Counted from the stretch's first letter, positions 8,842 to 17,503 are shown. The stretch: 64,000 bases of DNA from Holophagales bacterium (GCA_009845425.1 VXZQ01000017.1:337463-401462); one strand, 5' to 3'. Numbers and translations are program-made. Notes: generated by a model not told the origin, from the sequence alone.

Positions 8842-10203
8842 TCAAGCGCGAGGTCGGGCCGGATGCCCGGGCGAGGTCCACCGCCGGATCCCCGAAAGAT
8901 CGCGCCAGAAGCCCGGGTAGGACTTGCCGACGACCTCCGGATGCCGAATCGAGAGGCCTCCCCGGCGCATCCCCACCAGGGCCATGCTCATCGCGATGCG
9001 GTGGTCGTCGTAGGTGTCGATCGGGATGCGCGCCGAGCCTTGCGGCGCAACCAGGCCGGGATTGCCGTCTATCCGCAGGCCGTCCGCCAGCTCGTCGACG
9101 GCTACGCCGGCGCGCCGCAACCCGGTCGCCACGGCGGCCAGACGGTCGCTCTCCTTGATCCTCAGGTGCGCCACGTTGCGGATCCGGGTCGTACCTTCGG
9201 CGAAGGCCGCCACGGCGGCAAGCGTCGGTACCTGGTCGGGCATCGCCGAAAGGTCGCAGTCGACCGCTGTCAGGGTGCCGTCGGCCTCCACCCGAATCTC
9301 GTGCTCCGTCGCCTGGACGCTGGCGCCCATGCGCTCGAGCAGCCCGAGGAAGGCGCGATCGCCCTGGGTCGCCGCCGGCGAGAGACCTCGTAGGCGGACC
9401 GAGCCGCCGCAGATCGCGGCTGCCGCCGCCGGATAGGCGGCGGCCGAATCGTCGCCCGCGACGCGATAGCGACCGTTTGCCAGTTCTGGCCCGCGCGGTT
9501 CCACGCGGAACTCGCGGGCTTCGCCGTCCCGGCGCACCTCTACCGGCGCGCCGAAATCGGCCATGACTTCGAGAGTTGTGTCCACATACGGACTAGAGAC
9601 GAGAAGCGGCACCCGGAGTTCGATCGGGCCCTCGGCATTGAGCGCCGCCATCAGCAGCGCGGACACGTACTGGCTCGATTCACCGGCGTCGATCTCGACC
9701 CGGCCGCCAGCCAGCCTTCCGCCCCGGACTCGAACCGGCGCGCAACCCGGCCGGCCGAGTTCGTCGATCTCCGCGCCGAGCCGCCGCAGGGCCGCGACCA
9801 GAGGGCCGATCGGCCGTTCGCGCAGCCGGGGCGACCCGTCGAGAATCCACTCGCCCGGGGTCACCGCGCAACTCGCGACCAGTAGCCGCAGCAGCGTCCC
9901 GGCGCTCCGGCAGTCGAGCCGCACCGCGTCTTCAGTACCGTCCTTCGGCGGCGGTCCCACCCGCAGTCCAGACCCCGAAACGGAACGGAGGCACCAGCCC
10001 ATCGCGTCGAGCACGGCCCGGAAGGCCGCGATGTCGTCGGCGTCCAGGAGGTTCTCGATCGTCGCGGACCGCCGCCCGATCAGCGCCAGGTTCAGGGCGC
10101 GGTGCGAGATGCTCTTCGAGCCGGGCGGCTCGACCACGCCCGAGACTCCCGCGGCACGGCGGACCGGGTACGGGTCGGGAAGCGAGTCCGTCAGCCGAGC
10201 CAC
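8842..10203 (-). CDS. aroA: 3-phosphoshikimate 1-carboxyvinyltransferase (EPSP synthase)
   Basis: This 453-residue protein catalyses the transfer of enolpyruvate from PEP to shikimate-3-phosphate in aromatic amino acid biosynthesis, in the cytoplasm. Its N-terminus contains the family signature PPGSKSISHRALNLA. The C-terminal half has RIRNVAHLRIKESDRLAA and DTYDDHRIAMSMAL, which match the second active-site signature (KESDR) and the conserved DDHR. The length is normal for the family. It is the last gene of a minus-strand operon (plsC-mrp-lpxH-aroA), and its start overlaps the end of the lpxH-like gene by 13 bp. The short C-terminal arginine-rich tail is not conserved. Confidence 0.95.
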   Translation of the reverse strand: MARLTDSLPDPYPVRRAAGVSGVVEPPGSKSISHRALNLALIGRRSATIENLLDADDIAAFRAVLDAMGWCLRSVSGSGLRVGPPPKDGTEDAVRLDCRSAGTLLRLLVASCAVTPGEWILDGSPRLRERPIGPLVAALRRLGAEIDELGRPGCAPVRVRGGRLAGGRVEIDAGESSQYVSALLMAALNAEGPIELRVPLLVSSPYVDTTLEVMADFGAPVEVRRDGEAREFRVEPRGPELANGRYRVAGDDSAAAYPAAAAAICGGSVRLRGLSPAATQGDRAFLGLLERMGASVQATEHEIRVEADGTLTAVDCDLSAMPDQVPTLAAVAAFAEGTTRIRNVAHLRIKESDRLAAVATGLRRAGVAVDELADGLRIDGNPGLVAPQGSARIPIDTYDDHRIAMSMALVGMRRGGLSIRHPEVVGKSYPGFWRDLSGIRRWTSPGHPARPRA

Positions 10204-10868
10204 AGCAGTTTCCGATCGTGAAACCAGGCGTCCGCGATCCGCACCTCACCATCTCCGACGGCCCACCGGCGGGCAGCGTGGAAGTGACCGAGCAGCAGCA
10301 CGTCGTTGCCTTCGGCCAGCCGGCGCTCCGCGTACCGCCGAATGACCGCGCCCGGAATCCTCTCCTTGTGCTCGCGGTTCGTCCGCGCCAGACCGCGCTC
10401 CGTGGAAGCCACGAGGCGGCGGCCGACCGCTCGCGGCAGGCGGAACGTCAACCACCGGCTCGCCGCGTTCTTCGACAGCCGCCGCCAGCAGCGGTAGCGC
10501 CAGTCGCGGGGATTCAACCCGTCGCCGTGAACCGCGAGGTACTTCACGCCCTCGGCGTCGAAGCTGACTTCCCGGCCGCAGTCGTCGAAGAGGTCGCCGT
10601 AGGCGCCGTCCGCCAGGAAGAAGTCGCGGTTCCCCTCGACGTAGGAGACCCGGATCCCCCGTCGCCTGAGGCCCCGGATCGCGGCTGCGAGCCGCCGTAT
10701 CTCGGGCGTTTCGAAGCGCAGCGCTCCGATCCAGAGATGGAACAGGTCGCCGAGGAACAGCACCCGGGCACAGCGCCCGGGGTCGAGCGCGCCGAGCTGT
10801 TCGGCCAGATCCTCCCCGCTGCCCCCGGGGCCGCCCAGGTGGGCATCGGCGATCACGGCGACAGACAT
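10191..10868 (-). CDS. UDP-2,3-diacylglucosamine hydrolase-like metallophosphoesterase
   Basis: This 225-residue calcineurin-like phosphoesterase starts at the ATG at 10868 (MSVAVIADAHLGG). The metal-binding motifs are all present: D8-x-H10, GDLF (40-43), GNRD (79-82), HGD (114-116) and GHFH (194-197). The pattern and length fit the LpxH branch, which removes UMP from UDP-2,3-diacylglucosamine in lipid A synthesis at the inner membrane face. The neighbouring plsC also acts in lipid synthesis. A different phosphodiesterase substrate cannot be excluded without the full LpxH lid comparison. A much longer open frame upstream in the same phase is a shadow of mrp. Confidence 0.85.
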   Translation of the reverse strand: MSVAVIADAHLGGPGGSGEDLAEQLGALDPGRCARVLFLGDLFHLWIGALRFETPEIRRLAAAIRGLRRRGIRVSYVEGNRDFFLADGAYGDLFDDCGREVSFDAEGVKYLAVHGDGLNPRDWRYRCWRRLSKNAASRWLTFRLPRAVGRRLVASTERGLARTNREHKERIPGAVIRRYAERRLAEGNDVLLLGHFHAARRWAVGDGEVRIADAWFHDRKLLWLG

Positions 10869-10885
10869 GAGTTCAAACGGGTCCT

Positions 10886-11959
10886 CTAGACGATCGTCAG
10901 AGTCGGCCGTTCCGAGGCCACCTCCAGCAGCCGCCGCTCGATCGCCGTCACGATGCCGCGGAAGATCGCCGCGTGGGGGCCGCCGGCGTCGGAGACCACG
11001 ATCGGCAACCCGTCGTCGCTGCCCCGGACCAGGGCGCCGTCCAACGGAATCGCCCCAAGGACCTCGCAGTCGAGCAACTCGGCGGTCCGCTCGACACCGC
11101 CGCGTTTGAAGACGTCGGTCGTCTCGCCGCAGTGGGGGCACACGAAGGTCGACATGTTCTCGACCATCCCGAGCACCGGCACCTCGACCTTGCGGAACAT
11201 GGCGAGCCCCTTGCGAGCGTCGATCAGCGCCACATCCTGCGGCGTCGAAACGATGACCGCGCCGGAGAGGGGTAGCTTCTGCGACAGCGTCAGTGCCGCG
11301 TCCCCGGTGCCGGGCGGCAGGTCGAGCAGCAGGTAGTCGAGCCGGCCCCAGTCCACGTCGCCGAGCAACTGGCCCAGCGCCTTCATCACCATGGGGCCCC
11401 GCCAGATGACCGGCGTGTCCGGATCGAGAAGAAACCCGAGGGACATGATCCGCACGCCGTGGCGCTCGAAGGGCTGGATCTTCCCGTTCACGATCTCCGG
11501 CCGGCGGTTGATTCCGAACATCAGGGGAATGGACGGGCCGTAGATGTCCGCGTCGAGCAGTCCGACCCGCAGGCCCAGGGCCGCCATCGCGGCGCTCAGG
11601 TTGGTCGCAACGGTCGACTTGCCCACGCCTCCCTTGCCGCTGGCCACCGCGACCACATGGGACACTCCCGGCAGCAGCGAGGGGTCTCGCGCCGTGGCCG
11701 GCGCCGGCGCGGTCGCCACCTCGAGCGAGACCTGTACCTCGGACACCCCGTCCAGACTCCCCACGGCATCGACGATGCGGCGCCTGATCTCGGTGGCGGC
11801 CTCCGGGTCCCGCGTCGGGACCCGCAGATCCACGACCACGTCGCCGCCCGAGACCGCCACCCGCTGCACGAAACCGAACGACACGATGTCGCGTTTCATC
11901 CCCGGGAAGGTCACGGTCCGGAGGCACTCGCGCACCCTGCTCTCGACGGCGTCAGTCAT
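10886..11959 (-). CDS. mrp: Mrp/NBP35-family iron-sulfur cluster carrier ATPase
   Basis: This 357-residue protein starts at the ATG at 11959 (MTDAVESRVREC). The N-terminal 85 residues form a MIP18/DUF59 domain. The deviant Walker A, SGKGGVGKST (107-116), is typical of MinD/Mrp P-loop ATPases. Further on come DADIYGPSIP, DLPPGTGD and a C-x-x-C pair (FVCPHCGE) that in this family bridges an Fe-S cluster between two subunits. The role is to receive and pass Fe-S clusters to target enzymes in the cytoplasm. The start overlaps the plsC stop by 8 bp, and the lpxH-like gene follows after 17 bp, so cotranscription is likely. Confidence 0.93.
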   Translation of the reverse strand: MTDAVESRVRECLRTVTFPGMKRDIVSFGFVQRVAVSGGDVVVDLRVPTRDPEAATEIRRRIVDAVGSLDGVSEVQVSLEVATAPAPATARDPSLLPGVSHVVAVASGKGGVGKSTVATNLSAAMAALGLRVGLLDADIYGPSIPLMFGINRRPEIVNGKIQPFERHGVRIMSLGFLLDPDTPVIWRGPMVMKALGQLLGDVDWGRLDYLLLDLPPGTGDAALTLSQKLPLSGAVIVSTPQDVALIDARKGLAMFRKVEVPVLGMVENMSTFVCPHCGETTDVFKRGGVERTAELLDCEVLGAIPLDGALVRGSDDGLPIVVSDAGGPHAAIFRGIVTAIERRLLEVASERPTLTIV

Positions 11960-12707
11960 CCTCTCCTCCGGAGTCCGCAGCGGTCCGGAGACCCGCCAGC
12001 CGGCCCACCTGCCGCTCGACATCGAGCATGAACGACCGTCGTCCCCGCACCCCACCGCCGGCCGGGTCGACGACCTCGCCGAAGGCCAGCTCGATGACCT
12101 GCGGCCGGACCGACAGGGCGCCCTTGCGCCGGATGCGGCCGGTACCGCGTATCCCAACGGGCACCACCAGGGCTCGCCCCTTCAACGCGAGCAGGAACCC
12201 GCCCCGCTGAAACGGCCTCATCCGCGGGCCGGAGCTGCGCGTCTCCTCGGGGAACACGACCAGGGACACGCCGGACGCCAACAGTCCGGTGGCGGCCGCG
12301 AACGTCTCGCCAGCCCGACTCCGATCGTCCCGGTCCACCGGGACGAAGCCGGCCGCCTTGAGCCCCCAGCCGAAGAACGGCAGACGGAACAGACTGCGCT
12401 TGGCCAGAAAGCGGACCGGCAGGTCCAGGATCGCCAGCAGGGCCGCGATGTCGTACAGGCTCCGGTGGTTCGCCATGTAGACCACCGGCCGGTCCCCGAT
12501 GGCTTCCCGCCAGACCGCGTGGCTGCCCCCGGCGTAGCTGAGCTCGAGCCGAACGCCGCTCGACCGGAGCAACCCACGAGCCCAGAGACGAGCCTGGACT
12601 CCGGCCCAGTCACGGCCCGGGAACCAGGAGGCGATGGCCGCGGCCACCCCCATCACGGCGCTGCCCAGAAGCAGATAGACGTTGCCGGTCAGGGTGGCCA
12701 GCGCCAC
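11952..12707 (-). CDS. plsC: 1-acyl-sn-glycerol-3-phosphate acyltransferase
   Basis: The protein acylates lysophosphatidic acid to phosphatidic acid at the inner membrane. The acyltransferase motifs are visible: NHRSLYD (the NHx4D catalytic block), the phosphate-binding region FVPVDRDDR, FPEETRS and VPVGIRGTGR. A hydrophobic segment near the start (LTGNVYLLLGSAVMGVAAAI) anchors it. I chose the GTG at 12707, which gives 251 residues, close to the usual length. The frame is open to 12905, but the extra 66 residues would run into the divergent mlaE start and look non-coding. It heads the plsC-mrp-lpxH-aroA operon. Confidence 0.85.
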   Translation of the reverse strand: MALATLTGNVYLLLGSAVMGVAAAIASWFPGRDWAGVQARLWARGLLRSSGVRLELSYAGGSHAVWREAIGDRPVVYMANHRSLYDIAALLAILDLPVRFLAKRSLFRLPFFGWGLKAAGFVPVDRDDRSRAGETFAAATGLLASGVSLVVFPEETRSSGPRMRPFQRGGFLLALKGRALVVPVGIRGTGRIRRKGALSVRPQVIELAFGEVVDPAGGGVRGRRSFMLDVERQVGRLAGLRTAADSGGEDD

Positions 12708-12887
12708 CGACCACCTGCCCCGTCCTCCGCCGGGAGCTTTCGCCGTAAACTCGTTGTGCCGCGTCGTGGGGCGCAGGTTCGTGGGGTTCCGGATCGACAA
12801 GATTCTTCTCGGTGCCGTGGGTTGGCAGAAGCTACACCAAGCATCCAGCACGAGGGGCGACTCCAACACACCCTTCTCCATGGGCAG

Positions 12888-13667
12888 ATGCAACAGGCTG
12901 AACACAGGATTCTGATCGATTTCAAGGCGCCATTGCGAGAGGTAGGCGCCATCTGGTTACTGACTGCGCGCGGAATGGCCGCCCTTGTCAGCCCCCCCTA
13001 CGAGTTCCGGTCATGGCTCAGTCAGATGGGACACCTCGGCGTCAGCTCGCTCGGCGTCGCGTCGGTGACCACTCTGTTCACCGGCATGGTGCTGGCCCTT
13101 CAGACCGCGTACAGCCTGCCTGAACTCGGCGTCAAGTACTACATCGGCAGCGTGGTTTCCAAGTCCCTGACCCGGGAACTCGGACCCGTGCTCGTGGCCC
13201 TCATCGTCGGCGGCCGGATCGGGTCCGGAATGACCGCGGAACTCGGCACGATGAAGGTCACGGAGCAGGTCGACGCCATGCGCTCGATGGCCGCGGATCC
13301 CATAAAGAAGCTGGTCGTTCCGAAGCTGGCGGCCACTTTGATCATGTTGCCGGTGCTCACCGTACTCGGCGACCTGCTGGGCATTCTCGGCGGCCTCTTC
13401 GTCGCCGTGAATCAGTTGAACCTCTCCGTTGGTCTGTACGTCAACGACGTCCTGCAGACCCTCACCATCGAGGACGTCTTCAATGGCCTCGGAAAGTCGG
13501 TCTTCTTCGCCTGCTTCATTGCGATCATCGGCTGCCACAACGGCCTGACGGCCAGCGGTGGCGCCGAAGGCGTTGGGCATGCCACCACCCGCACAGTCGT
13601 CTGGGCTTCCATCATGGTTCTGGTATCTGATTTCTTTCTGACGAAGTTGTTTCATGTCCTCGTCTGA
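12888..13667 (+). CDS. mlaE: MlaE-family phospholipid transport permease
   Basis: This 259-residue inner-membrane protein starts at the ATG at 12888 (MQQAEHRILIDFKAP). It carries the MlaE/Ttg2B signature around residues 96-125 (RELGPVLVALIVGGRIGSG and AELGTMKVTEQVDAM) and about five hydrophobic segments. In the Mla system it is the permease through which an ABC ATPase and MCE protein move phospholipids between inner and outer membrane. Its stop overlaps the start of mlaF by 14 bp. The frame is open far upstream, but that is antisense to mrp and plsC. Confidence 0.93.
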   Translation: MQQAEHRILIDFKAPLREVGAIWLLTARGMAALVSPPYEFRSWLSQMGHLGVSSLGVASVTTLFTGMVLALQTAYSLPELGVKYYIGSVVSKSLTRELGPVLVALIVGGRIGSGMTAELGTMKVTEQVDAMRSMAADPIKKLVVPKLAATLIMLPVLTVLGDLLGILGGLFVAVNQLNLSVGLYVNDVLQTLTIEDVFNGLGKSVFFACFIAIIGCHNGLTASGGAEGVGHATTRTVVWASIMVLVSDFFLTKLFHVLV

Positions 13668-14457
13668 GGCCGCCGACAGCGGAAAACCGGTGCGGGAACC
13701 GCTCTACGTCGTGCGCGGACTCTGCAGACGCTTCGGAGAACGGGCCGTCCTCGACGACCTGAGCTTCGAGGTTCTGCGCGGCGAGTGTCTGGTCGTGCTC
13801 GGGCGTTCCGGCTCGGGAAAGAGCCTCACGCTGCGCCAACTCAACGGACTCGACCCGGCCGAAGGAGGCGAGGTGCTGTTCGAGGGTACCGACCTGGTCC
13901 GGCTGACGGAGCGCGAGCTGTACCCGGTACGCCGGCGGATCGCGATGCTGTTTCAGTCGGGCGCCCTGTTCGACTCCTTCGACGTGCTCGAGAACGTCGC
14001 CTTTCCCATTCGTGAGCACGAGCGCGTAGGCGAGGACGAGGTTCGCGAGCGGGTGGCCGCGGCACTCGCATGGGTCGGACTGTCCGGGATCGAGGATCGG
14101 ATGCCCGCGGCTCTGTCCGGCGGCATGAAGAAACGGGTCGCGCTCGCCCGCTCGCTCGTCCTGGCGCCCGAGGTCGTCCTGTTCGACGAACCGACCGCCG
14201 GTCTCGACCCGGTCACCGCGGCGACCATCTCCCGTCTGATCAGTAGCACCAGGGACGAGTTCGGAACGACTTCAGTCGTGGTGACGCACGACATTCGCCT
14301 GGCCCGCCACGTCGGCGACCGCCTCGCACTGCTTCAGGACGGACGGTTCCGGTTCCTCGGCTGCTGGGAGGAAGCAGAACAAAGCACCGACCCCGCCCTC
14401 CGGGCGTTCCTCGAAGGTCGGTTCGACTCCGCACAGGAGGACATCGATGCAGCGTGA
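13654..14457 (+). CDS. mlaF: MlaF-family ABC transporter ATPase
   Basis: This 267-residue ATPase powers the MlaE permease. Walker A is GRSGSGKS (50-57), the signature is LSGGMKKRVALARSL, Walker B is VVLFDEPTAGLDP, and a switch histidine follows in VVTHD. The Q-loop is FQSGALFDS, the form typical of MlaF-type ATPases. It overlaps mlaE by 14 bp and mlaD by 11 bp, which is strong evidence of a translationally coupled complex. Confidence 0.94.
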   Translation: MSSSEAADSGKPVREPLYVVRGLCRRFGERAVLDDLSFEVLRGECLVVLGRSGSGKSLTLRQLNGLDPAEGGEVLFEGTDLVRLTERELYPVRRRIAMLFQSGALFDSFDVLENVAFPIREHERVGEDEVRERVAAALAWVGLSGIEDRMPAALSGGMKKRVALARSLVLAPEVVLFDEPTAGLDPVTAATISRLISSTRDEFGTTSVVVTHDIRLARHVGDRLALLQDGRFRFLGCWEEAEQSTDPALRAFLEGRFDSAQEDIDAA

Positions 14458-15607
14458 CTCGAACACCACCAGGGTGGGTCTGACCGTACTCGCGGCCGTC
14501 GTCGCGCTTGCGGCCTTCATCTTCGCGATCGGCGAGCAGAGCGCCCTGTTCACGCCCACCAACAGTTACCGGACCATGTTCCCGAACGCCGCGGGGCTGG
14601 TCGAGGGAAACCCGGTTCAACTGAACGGCGTGACCGTCGGGAAGGTCGACCGCATCCTGCTCAGCGAAGACCCGGACAGCGAACTGCTCGAGGTGCGGAT
14701 CAGCGTCGAGCGGCGTTACGCGAACCGGATACGGCGAGACTCCCTGGCGCGCCTCAAGACCCTGGGCCTCCTGGGCGACAAGTACGTTGAGATCACCTCG
14801 GGTTCGCCCGAAGCCGTCCTCCTCAATCCCGGCGAGGAGATCCCGGCGGCGCTGCCGACCGACGTCGACGAACTGATCGCGAGCGGAGCGGACGTGGTCG
14901 ACCATGCGGTGGTGACGGCCCGTTCCCTGTCGAACATCCTCGCCCGCATGGAGCGAGGCGAGGGCCTGCTGGGCGAACTGGTCGCCGCCCGCGAAGACAA
15001 GCGGGTCACCGACACGGTCATCAGCACGCTCGAGTCGATCGAGCGTGTGGCCGATCAGGTCGAGGCAGGCGACGGCGTCCTCGGGCGGCTGCTCACGGAC
15101 CGCGAGATGGGCGACCGGATCGCCTCTTCGATCGACGAACTGGACGAGACACTGAGGCTCCTGCGGGAAGGCGACGGCCTGGCGCCGGCGCTGCTGCGCG
15201 ACGGTGAACTGAAGGCCCGCTTCGAGACGACCCTGACGGACACTCAGGTTGCCGCCGCGGATCTCCGGGAAATCACCGCCGACCTGCGCGAGGCCGATGG
15301 CCTCCTGCCCCGGCTCCTGAACGACGAGGAACTGAGCGAGTCGCTGACCACCGAGGTCGAACAACTCCTCAAGCGACTCAACTCGACGCTCGACCAGGTC
15401 GCGGAAGGAGACGGCACCGCGGCCCGCCTGATCAACGATCCCGCCATCTACGAAGCGCTCGACGACCTCGTGGTCGGCATCAACGAGTCGAGGCTGCTCC
15501 GCTGGCTCGTCCGCAACCGGCAGAAGGCGGGCATCAAGAAGCGGTACCGGGAGACGCAGGACGCAATCGCGGCAACCGGGTCCGAGGACCCCGGAGAACG
15601 GCCGTGA
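14447..15607 (+). CDS. mlaD: MlaD-like MCE-domain lipid transport protein
   Basis: The 386-residue protein begins with one transmembrane helix (about residues 9-28), followed by an MCE domain (about 38-115: FPNAAGLVEGNPVQLNGVTV, KTLGLLGDKYVEI). MCE domains form hexameric rings that carry lipids across the periplasm. The long C-terminal part, residues 130-350, is predicted helical with repeating units such as GDGVLGRLLTDREM, EGDGLAPALLRDGEL and ADGLLPRLLNDEEL. Such repeats could build a helical channel or needle, longer than in E. coli MlaD. The gene overlaps mlaF and the downstream YggX-like gene (4 bp). Confidence 0.92.
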   Translation: MQRDSNTTRVGLTVLAAVVALAAFIFAIGEQSALFTPTNSYRTMFPNAAGLVEGNPVQLNGVTVGKVDRILLSEDPDSELLEVRISVERRYANRIRRDSLARLKTLGLLGDKYVEITSGSPEAVLLNPGEEIPAALPTDVDELIASGADVVDHAVVTARSLSNILARMERGEGLLGELVAAREDKRVTDTVISTLESIERVADQVEAGDGVLGRLLTDREMGDRIASSIDELDETLRLLREGDGLAPALLRDGELKARFETTLTDTQVAAADLREITADLREADGLLPRLLNDEELSESLTTEVEQLLKRLNSTLDQVAEGDGTAARLINDPAIYEALDDLVVGINESRLLRWLVRNRQKAGIKKRYRETQDAIAATGSEDPGERP

Positions 15608-15885
15608 TCGCCTGCGCGCGTTGCGGTCGGGAACGGAAGGCGCTCGCCGGGCCGCCGGTGCCCGGCGCCACAGGCGAGGAGATCGCCCAACGCGTTTGCG
15701 CCGGCTGCTGGGAAGAGTGGGCGGCGATGGAGATCAAGGTGATCAACGAACTGCGCCTGAACTTCATGGATCCGGCGGCGCAGGCCACCCTCACGAGTCA
15801 CATGAGGGACTTCCTCTTCCCCGGCGACGACTCCAGCGTCAAGCCGGGGGAACGACTCGACTTCGATTCGATCGGGGAGCCTTGA
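15604..15885 (+). CDS. YggX-like Fe(2+)-trafficking protein with N-terminal zinc-ribbon cysteines
   Basis: The 93-residue protein begins CARCG and has a second pair, CAGCW, giving two C-x-x-C motifs that could bind zinc or iron. The rest resembles the YggX/Fe-trafficking family: a GP-P-G loop, then WEEWAAMEIKVINELRLNF, then a helix ending in a short acidic tail. YggX proteins are linked to protection of Fe-S clusters from oxidation. The GTG start overlaps the mlaD stop, so it is cotranscribed with the Mla genes. The extra cysteines are unlike E. coli YggX, so the exact role is uncertain. Confidence 0.65.
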   Translation: MIACARCGRERKALAGPPVPGATGEEIAQRVCAGCWEEWAAMEIKVINELRLNFMDPAAQATLTSHMRDFLFPGDDSSVKPGERLDFDSIGEP

Positions 15886-15918
15886 CGCTACCGCCAGGGT
15901 CGGCGTCAAGCGCCGGAT

Positions 15919-15940
15919 GCCGGCCAGAAGGCCGGCGCAC
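15919..15940. repeat. AGAA-loop hairpin repeat (copy 1)
   Basis: GCCGGCC, loop AGAA, GGCCGGC, then GCAC. It lies between the convergent YggX-like and GWxTD genes. The same layout recurs at 45454 and 58272. It may act as a bidirectional terminator. Confidence 0.7.
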
Positions 15941-15946
15941 CGACAG

Positions 15947-16546
15947 CTACCGCCACGGCCGGCGCGGGGGCTCGCGGATTCGACGGAGCATCCGGCGACG
16001 CCGATTCTCCGGGTCGGCCGGGTCGTTCGAGAACAGGCGCATCACATCGCCGTCACGGGCGAAGCGGTAGCGGCGCGCCGGCTTCCTGCCGTTCAGGCCC
16101 TTGGCGGCGTTCTTCGCGTAGGTCCAGAGCAGGACATCCGGATCGTCGATGTCACGATGCTCCTCCCATTCCGTCTTCTCCGGGTCGCCGAACAGGATGT
16201 AGACCATGCCCTGGTCCGTGCGCCGGCCGAGCCGGCCGGATTCCGAGTAGCGCTTGTCCGCCTCGGTCGCACGGACGTCGAACTGCCGCCGCAGACCGGA
16301 GTCGCGGCGGCTCCAGAACTCGTCGACGAACGCGGCGGCCTCGCCGTCCGACTCCAGCAGGAGATAGAGGGTCCGTTCCTCCTCGTCGGCGAGCTGACCC
16401 ACGGGCCCCACCAGCCAGCTCGTGTAGCCGGGGCCCAGAAACGGGTTGATCAGGTCGTCCGGATGGAGCCGCTCGAGGCTGTCCGCGGCAGAGACGGCGC
16501 CGGCAGCCAGAACACCGAGCGCGAAGGCCAGGCCGAGCGGCCTCAC
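15947..16546 (-). CDS. GWxTD-domain-like secreted protein
   Basis: This 199-residue protein starts at a GTG (read as MRPLGLAFALGVLAAG), with a clear signal peptide cleaved near ASA/VSA around residue 20. The body resembles the GWxTD domain found mainly in Acidobacteriota and related phyla: LADEEERTLYLLLESD, FVDEFWSRRD, then a YILFGDPEKTEWEEH stretch. The domain has no known enzymatic activity. It is one base from the folE stop on the same strand and probably shares its transcript, although no functional link is known. Confidence 0.7.
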   Translation of the reverse strand: MRPLGLAFALGVLAAGAVSAADSLERLHPDDLINPFLGPGYTSWLVGPVGQLADEEERTLYLLLESDGEAAAFVDEFWSRRDSGLRRQFDVRATEADKRYSESGRLGRRTDQGMVYILFGDPEKTEWEEHRDIDDPDVLLWTYAKNAAKGLNGRKPARRYRFARDGDVMRLFSNDPADPENRRRRMLRRIREPPRRPWR

Positions 16547-16547
16547 G

Positions 16548-17174
16548 TCAACGGCCCTTCAACAGGTCCAGGAACTCCTCCCGAATCGGGCGTTCGTGGA
16601 AGATGCCCCGAAGCGCCGACGTCACCGTCTTGGCGCCCGACTTCTCCACGCCGCGCATCTCCACGCAGAGATGCCGGGCCTCGATCACGACCATCGCGCC
16701 GCGCGGTCGGAGTTCGTCTTCCAGAAAGCTCACGACCTGCTCGGTGAGGCGCTCCTGGAGCTGCGGCCGCTTGGCGTAGAACTCGAGGATGCGCGCGAAC
16801 TTCGACAGGCCCAGGATCTTGTCGCCGGGGACATAGGCGATGTGCGCGTGACCGTAGAACGGCACCAGGTGGTGCGAACACATGGAGTAGAACGGAATGT
16901 CCTTCTCCATCACCATGGCCCGGTAGTTCTCGTCGTTGGGAAAGGTCGTGACTCGCGGCTTGGTCCCCTGGTCGAGGCCCCGGAACATCTCCAGGTACAT
17001 CTTGGCGACCCGCTCGTGGGTGGTGCTCAGATTCGGGTCCTCCAGATCGAGACCGAGCTCGACGAGCACCCCACGGACCAGCTCCGCGAGGCGAGCCACC
17101 CGCTCCCCGTCCCGAACCGCCGGCGGACCGTTTTCGTAGGTCGAAACTCGCTCGACCGGTTCCAGAACGCGCAT
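16548..17174 (-). CDS. folE: GTP cyclohydrolase I
   Basis: This 208-residue protein catalyses the first step of tetrahydrofolate and pterin synthesis: GTP to 7,8-dihydroneopterin triphosphate. The zinc and catalytic motifs are visible: YSMCSHHLVPFYGHAHIAY (zinc Cys and His), LSKFARILEFYAKRPQLQE and the second zinc cysteine in EARHLCVEMRGV. Length and order match the family. It is divergent from the selenoprotein gene, and a PTPS-like gene that may use a related pterin lies 330 bp away. Confidence 0.95.
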   Translation of the reverse strand: MRVLEPVERVSTYENGPPAVRDGERVARLAELVRGVLVELGLDLEDPNLSTTHERVAKMYLEMFRGLDQGTKPRVTTFPNDENYRAMVMEKDIPFYSMCSHHLVPFYGHAHIAYVPGDKILGLSKFARILEFYAKRPQLQERLTEQVVSFLEDELRPRGAMVVIEARHLCVEMRGVEKSGAKTVTSALRGIFHERPIREEFLDLLKGR

Positions 17175-17229
17175 CGGCGCATGCTACCGTAGTCGCCCGC
17201 GGTCAGAACAACGACGAGGACGGATTCCG

Positions 17230-17457
17230 ATGAGCCGAGTGACGATCGAATACTGCGTAATGTGAAACTACCGACCCCGAGCCGCCGGTCTGGCGGCTCA
17301 GTTGAAGGAGCAGTTCGACCTCGACACCGAACTCGTGGACGGCGGCGGTGGCGTCTTCGAGGTCGCCCTTGACGGCCGCCCCGTTTTCTCCAAGAAACAG
17401 CTCGGTCGCTTCCCCAACAACGGCGAAGTCGAGCACGCCGTCGCCGATCTGCTATAG
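17230..17457 (+). CDS. SelW-like selenoprotein (Rdx family) with in-frame TGA as Sec
   Basis: From the ATG at 17230 the frame reads MSRVTIEYCVM, then TGA at 17263-17265, then continues to a TAG at 17455. With TGA read as selenocysteine, the 75-residue product has Cys9-x-x-Sec12. It then carries the Rdx family pattern: NYRPRAAGLAAQL, GGGGVFEVALDGRPVFSKKQ and GRFP. Bacterial SelW-like proteins have exactly this C-x-x-U/C thioredoxin-like redox motif. A hairpin with a GGTCT loop follows the TGA (see the SECIS entry). The gene is too short and interrupted for ordinary ORF finding. Its partner could be glutathione or another thiol system. A Cys homologue elsewhere, or the presence of selABCD in the genome, would strengthen it. 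Confidence 0.9.
17279..17299 (+). promoter_or_regulatory. Bacterial SECIS hairpin
   Basis: GAGCCGCC, loop GGTCT, GGCGGCTC: a perfect 8-bp stem with a 5-nt loop starting 13 nt after the TGA. The loop begins with GGUCU, as in the E. coli fdhF SECIS apical loop that SelB recognises, and lies about 21 nt downstream of the codon. Confidence 0.85.
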
Positions 17458-17503
17458 CGCCGCGGCATATCCGCCCGGCGTTCAGGGACGCTACGATCGG
17501 GCC

